Of a DNA stretch of 64,000 nt, positions 1 to 9,735 are shown piece by piece. Position numbers and translations under genes: made by a program. The stretch covers positions 5,890,001 to 5,954,000 of the forward strand of contig NZ_CP107880.1 in assembly GCF_036013745.1 (NCBI RefSeq), written 5' to 3'. Under the pieces are notes generated by a model that saw nothing but the letters and a program-made list of their open reading frames with translations, ran no database searches and was not told the origin of the DNA. Each line of letters begins with the position of its first letter. Positions within the stretch are counted from its first letter, which is position 1. This DNA is from Streptomyces sp. NBC_00483 (GTDB lineage Bacteria > Actinomycetota > Actinomycetes > Streptomycetales > Streptomycetaceae).

Positions 1-1
1 G

Positions 2-841
2 AAGCTCCTCGAGTACAACGCCGACACCCCCACCTCCCTGGTCGAGGCCGCGAGCCCCCAGTGGTTCTGGATGGAGGAGCGGTTCCCCGGCGCCGACCAG
101 TGGAACTCGCTCCACGAGCGGCTCGTCGACGCCTGGAAGAAGCAGGCCGCCCTGCTCCCGCCGGGCAGCCCGCTCTACTTCGCGCACTCCTCGGCCGACG
201 AACTCGGCGAGGACCTGATGACCGTCGGATATCTGAAGGAGACCGCCGAACAGGCGGGCCTGGAGACCGACTGGATCTCCATGGAGGAGATCGGCTGGGA
301 CAGCCTCTCCGAGCGCTTCGTCGACAACCAACTCCGGTTCATCCGCAGCTGCTTCAAGCTGTACCCGTGGGAGTGGCTGACCTCCGACGAATTCGCCCCG
401 CACGTCCTCGCCGGCCTCGACAACGGTGGCGGCACGGGTACGACGATGTGGATCGAGCCCGCCTGGAAGATGCTGCTCAGCAACAAGGCGCTCCTCGCGG
501 TGCTTTGGGAGCTGTACCCCGGCCACCCGAACCTGCTGCCCGCCTACCTCGACGGCCCGCGCGAGCTGGCGACCGATCCGACCGGCCCCGGCTATGTGTC
601 GAAGCCGCTGCTCGGGCGCGAGGGTGCGGGCGTCACGATCCACGAACCCGGGTCCGTCCCGCCCGCCCCCGAAGAGCCCTGCTGCTACCAGGAGTTGAGC
701 GAGCTGCCCGACTTCGACGGCAACCGCGTCGTCCTCGGCGCGTGGGTCGTCGAGGACGAGGCGGCCGGCCTCGGCATCCGGGAATCGGCGGGGCTTGTCA
801 CGGACGAGTACGCCCGCTTCCTGCCCCACGTCATCCTGTGA
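2..841 (+). CDS. Glutathionylspermidine synthase family protein, 5'-truncated
   Basis: The window opens inside this gene. Reading from base 2 gives 279 residues to the TGA at 839-841. The visible part resembles the ATP-grasp half of the glutathionylspermidine synthase family (GspS/YgiC): KPLLGREG near visible residue 201 is the family nucleotide-binding core, and the RFLPHVI ending is typical. Characterised members join a peptide to a polyamine using ATP. Actinobacteria make mycothiol rather than glutathione, so the substrate here is unknown. The gene is convergent with ornithine aminotransferase, with 16 bp between the two stops. I trust the family, not a specific reaction. Confidence 0.75.
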   Translation, partial: KLLEYNADTPTSLVEAASPQWFWMEERFPGADQWNSLHERLVDAWKKQAALLPPGSPLYFAHSSADELGEDLMTVGYLKETAEQAGLETDWISMEEIGWDSLSERFVDNQLRFIRSCFKLYPWEWLTSDEFAPHVLAGLDNGGGTGTTMWIEPAWKMLLSNKALLAVLWELYPGHPNLLPAYLDGPRELATDPTGPGYVSKPLLGREGAGVTIHEPGSVPPAPEEPCCYQELSELPDFDGNRVVLGAWVVEDEAAGLGIRESAGLVTDEYARFLPHVIL

Positions 842-857
842 GCCTCGGTAAAAGGGC

Positions 858-2093
858 CTACGCGCCCAGCACCGCCCGCAGCTGATCGAGGCCCCAGTCC
901 AGATCGTCCTTGCTGATCACCAGCGGCGGGGCGATCCGGATGGTGGACCCGTGGGTGTCCTTCACCAGGACCCCGCGGTCCATCAGCTTCTCCGAGATCT
1001 CCCGGCCCGTCCCGTACGACGGATCGATGTCGACGCCCGCCCACAGGCCGCGCCCGCGCACCTCGGTGACCTTCCCCGTCCCCGCCAACAGGCCCAGCTC
1101 GGCGTGCAGATGCTCGCCCAGCTCCGCCGCCCGCTCCTGGAACTCCCCGGTGCGCAGCATCGCGATCACCTCGAGGGCCACCGCGCAGGCGAGGGGATTC
1201 CCGCCGAACGTCGACCCGTGCTCGCCCGGCCGGAACACCCCGAGCACGGCCTTGCTCGACACCACCGCCGACACCGGCACGACCCCGCCGCCGAGCGCCT
1301 TGCCCAGCACGTACATGTCCGGCACCACGCCCTCGTGCTCGCACGCGAAGGTACGTCCCGTGCGGCCGAGCCCCGACTGGATCTCGTCGGCGATGAACAG
1401 CACGTTCCGCTCGCGCGTCAGCTCCCGTACGCCCGCGAGATAGCCCGGCGGCGGGACGAGCACGCCCGCCTCGCCCTGGATCGGCTCAAGGAGCACCGCC
1501 ACCGTCTCGTCCGTGACCGCGGCGCGCAGCGCGTCCAGATCCCCGTACGGGACGATGTCGAAGCCCGGCGTGTACGGACCGAAGTCGGCGCGTGCCTCCT
1601 CGTCGGTGGAGAAGCTGACGATGGTCGTCGTACGGCCGTGGAAGTTGTCGCTCGCGACCACGATCCTGGCCCGCCCGTCCGGCACGCCCTTGACCCGGTA
1701 ACCCCACTTCCGGGCGGTCTTCACGGCGGTCTCGACGGCCTCCGCGCCCGTGTTCATCGGCAGCACCATCTCCATGCCGCACAGCTCGGCGAGCTCCGTG
1801 CAGAACGCCGCGAACCGGTCGTGGTGGAAGGCCCGTGACGTCAGCGTCACCCGCTCCAGCTGCTCCTTCGCGGCATCGATGAGGCGACGGTTGCCGTGCC
1901 CGAAATTGAGCGCCGAGTAGCCGGCGAGCATGTCGAGGTAGCGGCGCCCCTCGACGTCCGTCATCCACGCACCCTCGGCGGTGGCGACGACCACCGGGAG
2001 CGGGTGGTAGTTGTGCGCGCCGTGGTCTTCCGAGGAGGTGATGAAGTCCTGCGTGGTGTGTCCTGCGGTGGTCGGTGGAGTCACAGAAGTCAC
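858..2093 (-). CDS. rocD: Ornithine aminotransferase (ornithine--oxo-acid transaminase)
   Basis: A class III PLP-dependent aminotransferase of 411 residues that converts ornithine and 2-oxoglutarate to glutamate semialdehyde and glutamate. Visible landmarks are the early HNYHPLPVV, LLEPIQGEAG near 201-210, the PLP-contacting Asp236 in ADEIQSGLGRTG, and the Schiff-base Lys265 in LGKALGGG. Length and motifs fit RocD rather than ArgD or GabT. I chose the GTG at 2093 because GGAG lies 6 nt upstream of it. Longer open frame upstream would run into the glyA leader. The gene is divergent from glyA and shares its roughly 250 bp intergenic region. Confidence 0.9.
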   Translation of the reverse strand: MTSVTPPTTAGHTTQDFITSSEDHGAHNYHPLPVVVATAEGAWMTDVEGRRYLDMLAGYSALNFGHGNRRLIDAAKEQLERVTLTSRAFHHDRFAAFCTELAELCGMEMVLPMNTGAEAVETAVKTARKWGYRVKGVPDGRARIVVASDNFHGRTTTIVSFSTDEEARADFGPYTPGFDIVPYGDLDALRAAVTDETVAVLLEPIQGEAGVLVPPPGYLAGVRELTRERNVLFIADEIQSGLGRTGRTFACEHEGVVPDMYVLGKALGGGVVPVSAVVSSKAVLGVFRPGEHGSTFGGNPLACAVALEVIAMLRTGEFQERAAELGEHLHAELGLLAGTGKVTEVRGRGLWAGVDIDPSYGTGREISEKLMDRGVLVKDTHGSTIRIAPPLVISKDDLDWGLDQLRAVLGA

Positions 2094-2214
2094 GGGATCT
2101 CCGTTCGTCGCGGCTCGTGGCGCTGGGTGTGGGACGGGCTTGTGGCCCCTTCCTATCGTCGCTCGCGATGTGGACGTGGAAACCTCGCCGGTCGGTACGC
2201 CCGGTACTGTGAGG

Positions 2215-2296
2215 GCAGGGCCGTGACTGGCGCGCTGGGATGGGATCGACCATCGGGGAGCGGCCCGAGCCGTGTGTGCCGTGCGCCTGGGCCGAC
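2215..2296 (+). ncRNA. ZTP riboswitch (pfl motif) in the glyA leader
   Basis: The leader holds GGCCGTGACTGGCG, then a stem of GATGG (2239-2243) with CCATC (2250-2254), then CGGGGAGCG (2254-2262), and 20-odd bases later GCGCCTGGGC (2283-2292). These are the hallmark conserved blocks of the pfl/ZTP aptamer, in the right order and spacing. The family senses the purine intermediates ZMP/ZTP, which signal a shortage of 10-formyl-tetrahydrofolate. It commonly precedes glyA. The aptamer ends about 48 nt before the glyA ATG. I see no clear U-tract terminator, so control is more likely at the ribosome binding site. Confidence 0.88.
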
Positions 2297-2343
2297 CACC
2301 CGTGAACCGACCGCGTATCGACCGTGTCCGGAGGCTGCCCCCT

Positions 2344-3792
2344 ATGACCGATGCCCGCTTGACCCCCGAATCCACCGCGTACCGTGCCGCCCTTGATGTC
2401 GTACGGGGCGTGGAGCCGCGCGTCGCCGACGCCATCGCGCAGGAGCTGACCGACCAGCGCGAGATGCTCAAGCTGATCGCGTCCGAGAACTACGCGTCCC
2501 CGGCGACGCTGCTGACCATGGGCAACTGGTTCAGCGACAAGTACGCCGAGGGCACCATCGGCCGCCGCTTCTACGCCGGCTGCCGCAACGTCGACACCGT
2601 CGAGTCGATCGCCGCGGAGCACGCCCGCGAGCTGTTCGGTGCCCGGCACGCGTACGTGCAGCCGCACTCCGGCATCGACGCCAACCTCGTCGCCTTCTGG
2701 GCCGTGCTCGCCGACCGCGTCGAGGTGCCGTTCCTCGCGAAGACCGGCGTCCGCCAGATCAACGACCTCACCGAGGCGGACTGGGCCGAGCTGCGCCAGG
2801 CCTTCGGCAACCAGCGGATGCTCGGCATGTCGCTGGACGCGGGCGGCCACCTCACGCACGGCTTCAGGCCGAATATCAGCGGAAAAATGTTCGATCAGCG
2901 GTCCTACGGCACCGACCCCGCCACCGGGCTCATCGACTACGAGGCGCTGCGCGCGCAGGCCCGCGAGTTCAAGCCGATGATCATCGTCGCCGGTTACTCC
3001 GCGTACCCGCGCCTCGTGAACTTCCGGATCATGCGGGAGATCGCCGACGAGGTCGGGGCGACGCTCATGGTCGACATGGCGCACTTCGCGGGGCTCGTCG
3101 CGGGCAAGGTGCTCACCGGCGACTTCGACCCGGTGCCGCACGCGCAGATCGTCACCACGACCACCCACAAGTCCCTGCGTGGGCCGCGCGGCGGCATGGT
3201 GCTGTGCGACGACTCGCTGAAGGACCAGGTCGACCGGGGCTGCCCGATGGTGCTCGGCGGGCCGCTGCCGCACGTCATGGCCGCGAAGGCGGTCGCCCTT
3301 GCCGAGGCGCGGCAGCCCGCGTTCCAGGACTACGCGCAGCGCATCGTGGACAACGCGCGGGCGCTGGCGGAGGGCCTGACGCGGCGCGGCGCGACGCTCG
3401 TCACCGGCGGCACGGACAACCACCTCAACCTCATCGACGTGGCGTCCTCCTACGGCCTCACGGGGCGCCAGGCCGAGTCGGCGCTGCTCGACTCCGGCAT
3501 CGTCACCAACCGCAACGCGATTCCGGCGGACCCGAACGGGGCGTGGTACACGTCCGGCATCCGTATCGGTACGCCGGCGTTGACCACGCGGGGGCTCGGC
3601 GCGGGCGAGATGGATGAGATCGCGGCGCTCATGGACCGTGTTCTGGCTGCCGCCGAGCCGGGGACCACGAAGTCCGGGGCGGTGTCGAAGGCGAGTCACG
3701 TGCTGGAGCCGAAGGTTGCGGACGAGGTTGCCCAGCGGGCGACGGATCTGTTGGCCGGGTTCCCGCTGTACGGCCAGATCGACCTGGGCTGA
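2344..3792 (+). CDS. glyA: Serine hydroxymethyltransferase, long actinobacterial form
   Basis: A PLP enzyme interconverting serine plus tetrahydrofolate with glycine plus 5,10-methylene-tetrahydrofolate. The start [10 protein letters not shown] is chosen at the ATG at 2344 with GGAGG about 9 nt upstream. KLIASENY near residue 40 and the PLP lysine (Lys276) in [10 protein letters not shown] are diagnostic. At 482 residues it is about 60 longer than typical GlyA, with an insert around residues 135-190 before the [14 protein letters not shown] segment; this long form is common in Streptomyces. It sits behind a ZTP riboswitch, which ties its expression to folate one-carbon status, and is followed by a strong hairpin. 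Confidence 0.95.
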   Translation: MTDARLTPESTAYRAALDVVRGVEPRVADAIAQELTDQREMLKLIASENYASPATLLTMGNWFSDKYAEGTIGRRFYAGCRNVDTVESIAAEHARELFGARHAYVQPHSGIDANLVAFWAVLADRVEVPFLAKTGVRQINDLTEADWAELRQAFGNQRMLGMSLDAGGHLTHGFRPNISGKMFDQRSYGTDPATGLIDYEALRAQAREFKPMIIVAGYSAYPRLVNFRIMREIADEVGATLMVDMAHFAGLVAGKVLTGDFDPVPHAQIVTTTTHKSLRGPRGGMVLCDDSLKDQVDRGCPMVLGGPLPHVMAAKAVALAEARQPAFQDYAQRIVDNARALAEGLTRRGATLVTGGTDNHLNLIDVASSYGLTGRQAESALLDSGIVTNRNAIPADPNGAWYTSGIRIGTPALTTRGLGAGEMDEIAALMDRVLAAAEPGTTKSGAVSKASHVLEPKVADEVAQRATDLLAGFPLYGQIDLG

Positions 3793-3800
3793 GCCCCTCC

Positions 3801-3832
3801 GTGGCGTGGGGCGGGCACCCGTCCTACGCCAC
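3801..3832 (+). terminator. Hairpin terminator after glyA
   Basis: GTGGCGTGGGGCGGG pairs with CCCGTCCTACGCCAC across a 2-nt loop, giving about 15 bp with two G-U pairs. It starts 9 bp after the glyA stop. There is no U-tract, as is usual for Streptomyces terminators. Confidence 0.6.
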
Positions 3833-4003
3833 GGGGCTCCGCCCCGGCCCCCGCGCCTCAAGCGCCGGCGGGGCTGAAAGATCGGGACTGTGCCCCGGCC
3901 CCCGCGGGCTCTCGTTCGAAAGGCGGGGCTGATTTCGCCGAACCGGCGTTACGGCCTCGGGGCTCTGCCCCGGACCCCGCTGCTCAATCGCCGCAGGGGC
4001 TTG
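3833..4003. repeat. Three copies of a dispersed GGGGC...GCCCC intergenic repeat
   Basis: Copies at 3833-3877, 3891-3932 (degenerate) and 3959-4003 share the layout GGGGCTcYGCCCCGG-acccc-GCgcCTCAA-nCGCCGgcGGGGCT. Each folds into a short GC-rich hairpin. The same element recurs at 34787, 49519, 49610, 49663, 58323 and 58419, always beside the 3' end of a gene. It probably serves as a bidirectional terminator or is a mobile intergenic unit. Confidence 0.75.
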
Positions 4004-4071
4004 ATTTGCCCCGCCCATCTCCCACCACCCGCCCCCTCCGGGGGCGTCGGCCCGACGGGGCACCGCCAGCC

Positions 4072-4284
4072 GCCTTGGGCAATCCGCAGACAGCCACGGC
4101 TCCCCACCCATTGCGGCCGACACCGCCCCCGCCTTGGGCGAACCCCGCCGGCCACAGCTCCCCACCCATTGCGGCCGACGCCGCCCAGCCTTGGGCAACG
4201 CCCACCACGGCTCCCCGCCCGCCGCGGTCGGCCGCCCCCGCCTTGGGCAATCTGCCGCCTGGGGCGGCAGGGTGGGCAAGGCGG
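4072..4284. repeat. GCCTTGGGC-phased repeat block, four degenerate copies
   Basis: CCTTGGGC recurs at about 4072, 4131, 4188 and 4239 (spacing 51-59 bp). Between copies lie CCCACCCATTGCGG-like segments. The last copy (4242-4284) is identical over 43 bp to the reverse complement of 49377-49419. No protein frame is preserved across the copies, so I read this as non-coding. Confidence 0.7.
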
Positions 4285-4411
4285 CACCCCGGTGCCGCGC
4301 ACCCCTCACGACAGGCGCCGACCACGTCGCCGCCCCGGGCCCCGGCTCCGCGCGACAGGCGCCGTCTCCGCCCGGGATGCCGGAGCCCCCGGAGGGGGCG
4401 GGTGGTGGGAG

Positions 4412-4900
4412 GTGAGCGGGCAGCGTCGCAGCCCGGCACCAGCCCCGGTGGCCGTGGGTGGTGAGTGGGTAGTGGTGCAGCCCGGCACCGTTCCTGGCGG
4501 TCGTGGGTGGTGAGTGGGCAGTGGTGCAGCCTGGCACCGGCCCGTCGGTGGTGAGTGGGTAGTGGTGCAGCCCGGCACCGTTCCTGGCGGTCGTGGGTGG
4601 TGAGTGGGCAGTGGTGCAGCCTGGCACCGGCCCGTCGGTGGTGAGTGGGTAGTGGTGCAGCCCGGCACCGTTCCTGGCGGTCGTGGGTGGTGAGTGGGCA
4701 GTGGTGCAGCCCGGCACTGTTCCTGGCGGTCGTGGGTGGTGAGTGGGCAGTGGTGCAGCCCGGCACTGTTCCTGGCGGTCGTGGGAGGTGAGTGGGCAGT
4801 GGTGCAGCCTGGCACCGGCCCGTGGGTGGTGAGTGGGCCGTGGTGCGGCCCGGCGCCGTTCCCGGCGGCCGTGGAAGGTGTGCGGGCAGTGGCGCAGCCC
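4412..4900. repeat. Tandem repeat array, about 11 units of 49 or 41 bp
   Basis: The core GTGAGTGGGnAGTGGTGCAGCC begins near 4412, 4461, 4510, 4551, 4600, 4641, 4690, 4739, 4788, 4829 and 4878. Steps are 49 bp or, when 8 bp are missing, 41 bp, so a 90 bp double unit appears twice. Most units contain the hairpin GGTGC-N6-GCACC. A 49 bp period shifts the reading frame, so the array is not a coding repeat. It ends just before the stop of the membrane protein gene at 4922. Confidence 0.85.
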
Positions 4901-4921
4901 GGCACCGTCCCCCGCGGCGCC

Positions 4922-5626
4922 TTACAGGTCGACCAGTTGTTGGCGCGGCTCTCGGGGTTCCCGGGGGTCGCGTGGGTCACGAGGGCGTATGCGTATTCGC
5001 CAGATCAGCGCCGCCGCGGCGAGGCCCACCGCCACGCCCGCCAGCCCCCACCACCACGGGTTCCGGGTGGGCTGCTCCTCCGGGGGATCGGTCGTGGGGA
5101 AGACCCCGGCCCGCGTCAGCTGGTCGACGAGGGTCGGGGACGCGTGGTGCCAGCGGAGGTCGTCGTCGTTCACGTCGACCATCGGGTCCGTGCGGATCCA
5201 CGGCGTGCCGTCCTTCGCGAAGATCAGCTGGTCCTGGCGCTCGATGACCGTGTCGGTGCCGGGCGCGCTGTGGGTCTCGGGCCAGCCCGCCACCCCGGTC
5301 AGACCCCATATGACCGTGGCCGCCACGGGCGGGAAGTGCCCCTCCTGCCAGGCGTCCGGCACCCGCTCCGTCACCGCGTCGAACCCCGTGGTCAGGCGCT
5401 CAAGACGGGCGAAGTTCCGGTCCTCGTTGTGCAGGGCCACCGAAGGGCCCGCCCCGGCGCCGGGCGCGATCACCACCGCCAGATCCGGCACGTCCATCCC
5501 GGTGCCTGGCTGCGTCGGCCGGGCGTGCGCGACGGACGCCCCCGCCGACAGCGCCGCCACCAGCAGCGCCACCACCACGAGCAGCACCCGGGCCCACCGG
5601 AGCCCACCCCCTCGTACGTACTGCAT
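4922..5626 (-). CDS. Secreted/membrane-anchored protein of unknown function
   Basis: I do not recognise a named family. The 234-residue product has a Sec-type signal (positive start, then VLLVVVALLVAALSAG, cleavage likely after AHA near 32), an extracytoplasmic domain of about 150 residues, a single transmembrane helix near 200-215 (GLAGVAVGLAAAALIW), and a short Arg/Pro-rich cytoplasmic tail. This topology suggests a sensor or wall-associated protein. An in-frame ATG 14 codons upstream is possible, but the signal peptide fits the ATG at 5626 better. The gene lies between glyA and trpS, and its 3' end abuts the tandem repeat array. Confidence 0.7.
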   Translation of the reverse strand: MQYVRGGGLRWARVLLVVVALLVAALSAGASVAHARPTQPGTGMDVPDLAVVIAPGAGAGPSVALHNEDRNFARLERLTTGFDAVTERVPDAWQEGHFPPVAATVIWGLTGVAGWPETHSAPGTDTVIERQDQLIFAKDGTPWIRTDPMVDVNDDDLRWHHASPTLVDQLTRAGVFPTTDPPEEQPTRNPWWWGLAGVAVGLAAAALIWRIRIRPRDPRDPREPREPRQQLVDL

Positions 5627-5692
5627 CGCCACCCCCGTCGACGCGCCCCCACGTGACTCCCGCCACATCGACAAGCTACCGGCGCCCACTGA

Positions 5693-6790
<1,098 letters not shown>

Positions 6791-6859
6791 GGCCTTCAGA
6801 AAACTGAAAGCTTCGCAGCGCGACGACACCCGCCCGCCACACGACGACAGGAGTATGAC

Positions 6860-7444
6860 GTGGGGACCGTAACGATCGGTGTCTCGATCGCGGTCCCGGA
6901 GCCGCACGGCAGCCTGCTCCAGGAGCGGCGCACGGGCTTCGGCGACGCCGCGGCGCACGGCATTCCCACGCACATCACCCTGCTCCCGCCGACCGAGGTG
7001 GAGGGCGGCGACCTCACGGCGATCGAGGCGCATCTGGAGGAAGTGGCGTCCGGCGGGCGGCCGTTCGCGATGCGGCTTTCCGGCACGGGTACGTTCCGGC
7101 CGCTGTCGCCCGTCGTGTTCGTACAGGTCGTCGAGGGCGCCGAGGCCTGCACCTGGCTGCAGAAGCAGGTGCGGGACGCCTCGGGCCCGGTCTCCCGCGA
7201 GCTGCAGTTCCCGTACCACCCGCACGTGACCGTGGCGCACGGTATCGACGAGGAGTCGATGGACCGTGCGTTCGCGGAGCTCGCCGAGTACGAGGCGGCC
7301 TGGGCGTGCACCGGGTTCGCGCTCTACGAGCAGGGCGCCGACGGAGTGTGGCGCAAGCTGCGGGACTTCGCCTTCGGCACGTCGGCGCTGCCCGCGCAGA
7401 CCTCGGGCCGCACGACACGCGGACCCCGGCTGCCCGCCCGCTAG
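6860..7444 (+). CDS. 2'-5' RNA ligase family protein (2H phosphoesterase)
   Basis: A 194-residue member of the 2H phosphoesterase superfamily. The two catalytic H-x-T/V motifs are visible: PTHITLLPP near 35-43 and YHPHVTVAH near 118. Family members act on 2',5' RNA linkages or on 2',3' cyclic phosphates; the native substrate is unknown. The start is the GTG at 6860 with AGGAG 6 nt upstream. It lies 69 bp after trpS in the same direction, and its stop overlaps the stop of the convergent reductase gene by 4 bp. A link to tRNA processing is plausible from context but unproven. Confidence 0.8.
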   Translation: MGTVTIGVSIAVPEPHGSLLQERRTGFGDAAAHGIPTHITLLPPTEVEGGDLTAIEAHLEEVASGGRPFAMRLSGTGTFRPLSPVVFVQVVEGAEACTWLQKQVRDASGPVSRELQFPYHPHVTVAHGIDEESMDRAFAELAEYEAAWACTGFALYEQGADGVWRKLRDFAFGTSALPAQTSGRTTRGPRLPAR

Positions 7445-8196
7445 ACCGGCAGTCGCCGGAACACCGGCCGCGGCACATGCCGCAGCGCCGACATCACCAC
7501 GCGCAGCGTCCCCGGCACCCACACCGTCTCCGACCTGCGCCGAAGACCCGTCTCGATGGCCTGTGCCACCGCTCCGGGCGTCGTGGCCATCGGCGCCTCG
7601 ACGAGCCCTGCCGTCATCTTCGACCGTACGAATCCGGGCCGGACGATCATGACGTGCACGCCCGTGCCGTGCAGCGCGTCCCCGAGCCCTTGCGTGAACG
7701 CGTCGAGGCCCGCCTTGCTGGAGCCGTAGATGAAGTTGGCGCGGCGGGCCCGCTCGCCCGCCACCGAGGACAGGACGACGAGCGAGCCGTGGCCCTGGGA
7801 CTGCAGTGCCCGCGCGCAGACGAGGCTCGCGGAGACGGCGCCCGTGTAGTTGGTCTGGGCGACGCGGACCGCCGACATCGGGTCGTCCTCGTCGCGGGCC
7901 TGGTCGCCGAGGATGCCGAACGCGAGCAGCACCATGTCGATGTCGCCCTCGGCGAAGACCTTGCCGAGCGTCTCCTCGTGCGCGGTGGGGTCCAGCGCGT
8001 CGAAGGGGACCGTACGGGTGTCGGCGCCCAGGGCGCGCAGCCCGGCGGCGGCCTCGTCGAGTGCGGGGGAGGGGCGGCCCGCCAGCCACACGGTGCGGGT
8101 GCGCCTGGCGACGAGGCGGCGGGCGGTGGCCAGCGCGATCTCGGAGGTGCCGCCGAGGACGAGCAGGGACTGGGGGGTGCCGAAGGCGTCTTTCAA
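7441..8196 (-). CDS. dprE2: DprE2-like decaprenylphosphoryl-keto-pentose reductase (SDR family)
   Basis: A 251-residue short-chain dehydrogenase. It has a nucleotide-binding LVLGGTSEIALATAR near 12-26 (the GGTSEI variant typical of DprE2), catalytic Ser in VVLSSVAGERARR near 145, and YGSSKAG near 157-163. In mycobacteria DprE2 reduces the 2-keto intermediate made by DprE1 to yield decaprenylphosphoryl-arabinose. It lies 37 bp downstream of the dprE1-like gene and is probably co-transcribed. Streptomyces walls lack mycobacterial arabinan, so the end product is open. Assignment to the pair is strong; the biological role is inferred. Confidence 0.8.
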   Translation of the reverse strand: MKDAFGTPQSLLVLGGTSEIALATARRLVARRTRTVWLAGRPSPALDEAAAGLRALGADTRTVPFDALDPTAHEETLGKVFAEGDIDMVLLAFGILGDQARDEDDPMSAVRVAQTNYTGAVSASLVCARALQSQGHGSLVVLSSVAGERARRANFIYGSSKAGLDAFTQGLGDALHGTGVHVMIVRPGFVRSKMTAGLVEAPMATTPGAVAQAIETGLRRRSETVWVPGTLRVVMSALRHVPRPVFRRLPV

Positions 8197-8233
8197 CGGG
8201 GGCTCCTGGAGGGGGTGTCGGGCGGGCGGCTGG

Positions 8234-9634
8234 TCACAGGTTCAGGCGTCGTGACAGGTCCGAGCGGAACACCCCCTGCGGGTCCCAACGCGCCCGCAGC
8301 GAGCGGAAGTCGTCGAGGCGCGGGTACATGGCGGTGAGCAGCTCGGGCCGCAGCCGGGAGTCCTTGGCGAGGTGGACGCGCCCACCCGCGGCGGCCACCT
8401 CCTCGTCCAACTCGTCGAGGAACGCACCCAGTTCGGGCAGGTTCGCCGGGATGTCGAGCGCGAGGGTCCAGCCGGGCATCGGGAACGACAGCCAGCCCGG
8501 GTCCCCTTCGCCGAAGCGCTTGAGGGTGGCGAGGAGGGACGGGCAGCGGCGCTCGGAGACGCGGTGCACGATGCGGCGCAGCGCCTCTTCCTGGCCGTGT
8601 CCGACGACGAACTGGTACTGCACGAAGCCGCCGCGCCCGTAGACGCGGTTCCAGTGCGGGACGCCGTCGAGCGGGTGGAAGAACGTGGAGAGCTTCTGCA
8701 GTTCGCCGGTGCGGACCCTGGGCGCCGTGCGGTACCGGAGCTCGTTGAACAGGCCGACGCTCGTGCTGCCGAGCAGTCCCTCGGGGAGGAAGTCCGGGGC
8801 CGCGGGGAGGCGGGCGGGGCGGAACTCCAGCGGGGTCCTGCGGGCGCGTGCGGGCAGCGCGTCGAGCGGCGCGTGCTCGGCGCGCGTGAGCACTCCGCGG
8901 CCGGTCGCGGCGCCGCGCGCGAGCAGGTCGACCCAGGCGACGGAGTAGGGGTGACGGTGCTCCGTGGCGGTGAGCCGGGCCATCAAGTCGTCGAAGTCAG
9001 TGGCTCGTTCGGTGTCGACCGACATCAACGAGGTCGCGACGGGCTGTAGTTGGATCGTCGCCGTGAGGATGATCCCGGTCAGGCCCATGCCGCCGGCCGT
9101 CGCGTCGAACAGCTCGCTGCCGCGCTCCACGACGCGTACCCCGCCGTCGGCGGTGAGGAGTTCGAGCATGGGGACGTGGCGGGCGAAGGAGCCGGAGACG
9201 TGGTGGTTCCTGCCGTGGATGTCGGCGCCGATCGCCCCGCCGACCGTGACATAGCGGGTGCCGGGGGTGACCGGCACGAACCAGCCGAGGGGGAGCAGCA
9301 CCTCCATCAGGCGGTGCAGCGAGACGCCCGCGTCGCACAGCACGGTGCCGCCGGCGGCGTCGATGGCGTGGATCCGGTCGAGACCCGTCATGTCGAGGAC
9401 GGCCCCGCCCGCGTTCTGCGCCGCGTCCCCGTACGCCCGGCCGAGCCCTCGCGCGATGCCGCCGCGGCGTCCCGTGGCGGCGCAGTCCCGGACCGCGAGG
9501 ACCGCGTCCTCGTAGGAGCGGGGGCGGATCACGCGGGCCGAGGTGGGGGCGGTGCGGCCCCAGCCGCTGACCGGTACGGAGTGCGGGACGGAGGGGAGAG
9601 TGGGTACGGGATCGGTAGCGGGGTCGGCAACCAT
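8234..9634 (-). CDS. dprE1: DprE1-like FAD-dependent decaprenylphosphoryl-ribose oxidase
   Basis: A 466-residue vanillyl-alcohol-oxidase-type flavoprotein that aligns with mycobacterial DprE1 along its length. It shows RGLGRAYGD near 62-70, GADIHGRNHHVSGSF near 136-150 (with the flavin-contacting His140), KRF at 372-374 and AKDSR near 423. The stretch GWTLALDIP places Ala392 where Mycobacterium tuberculosis has Cys387. DprE1 oxidises the C2' hydroxyl of decaprenylphosphoryl-ribose. The start is the ATG at 9634. It is divergent from the BrkB-type gene and followed by the DprE2-like gene. The polyprenyl substrate is inferred from family. Confidence 0.82.
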   Translation of the reverse strand: MVADPATDPVPTLPSVPHSVPVSGWGRTAPTSARVIRPRSYEDAVLAVRDCAATGRRGGIARGLGRAYGDAAQNAGGAVLDMTGLDRIHAIDAAGGTVLCDAGVSLHRLMEVLLPLGWFVPVTPGTRYVTVGGAIGADIHGRNHHVSGSFARHVPMLELLTADGGVRVVERGSELFDATAGGMGLTGIILTATIQLQPVATSLMSVDTERATDFDDLMARLTATEHRHPYSVAWVDLLARGAATGRGVLTRAEHAPLDALPARARRTPLEFRPARLPAAPDFLPEGLLGSTSVGLFNELRYRTAPRVRTGELQKLSTFFHPLDGVPHWNRVYGRGGFVQYQFVVGHGQEEALRRIVHRVSERRCPSLLATLKRFGEGDPGWLSFPMPGWTLALDIPANLPELGAFLDELDEEVAAAGGRVHLAKDSRLRPELLTAMYPRLDDFRSLRARWDPQGVFRSDLSRRLNL

Positions 9635-9735
9635 GACGGTGACCGTATCGCCCGAAGGTGCGAAGTTTGTCGTAAACCTTGCGTCTGCTCACCGGAACGG
9701 GTGATCGAAGTGGGGATGGGGGGCAGGCTGGGATC

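Noticed and set aside
4412-4900. A CRISPR array
   Set aside because: The spaced cores look regular, but the sequences between them are themselves repeats, not unique spacers, and no cas genes are near.
3824-4980. Repeat-containing proteins with PGCTTAHSPPTTARN-type units on the minus strand
   Set aside because: Units of 49 bp change frame each step, several frames are equally open, and no ribosome site or conserved domain is seen; the open frames follow from the absence of stops in the repeat.
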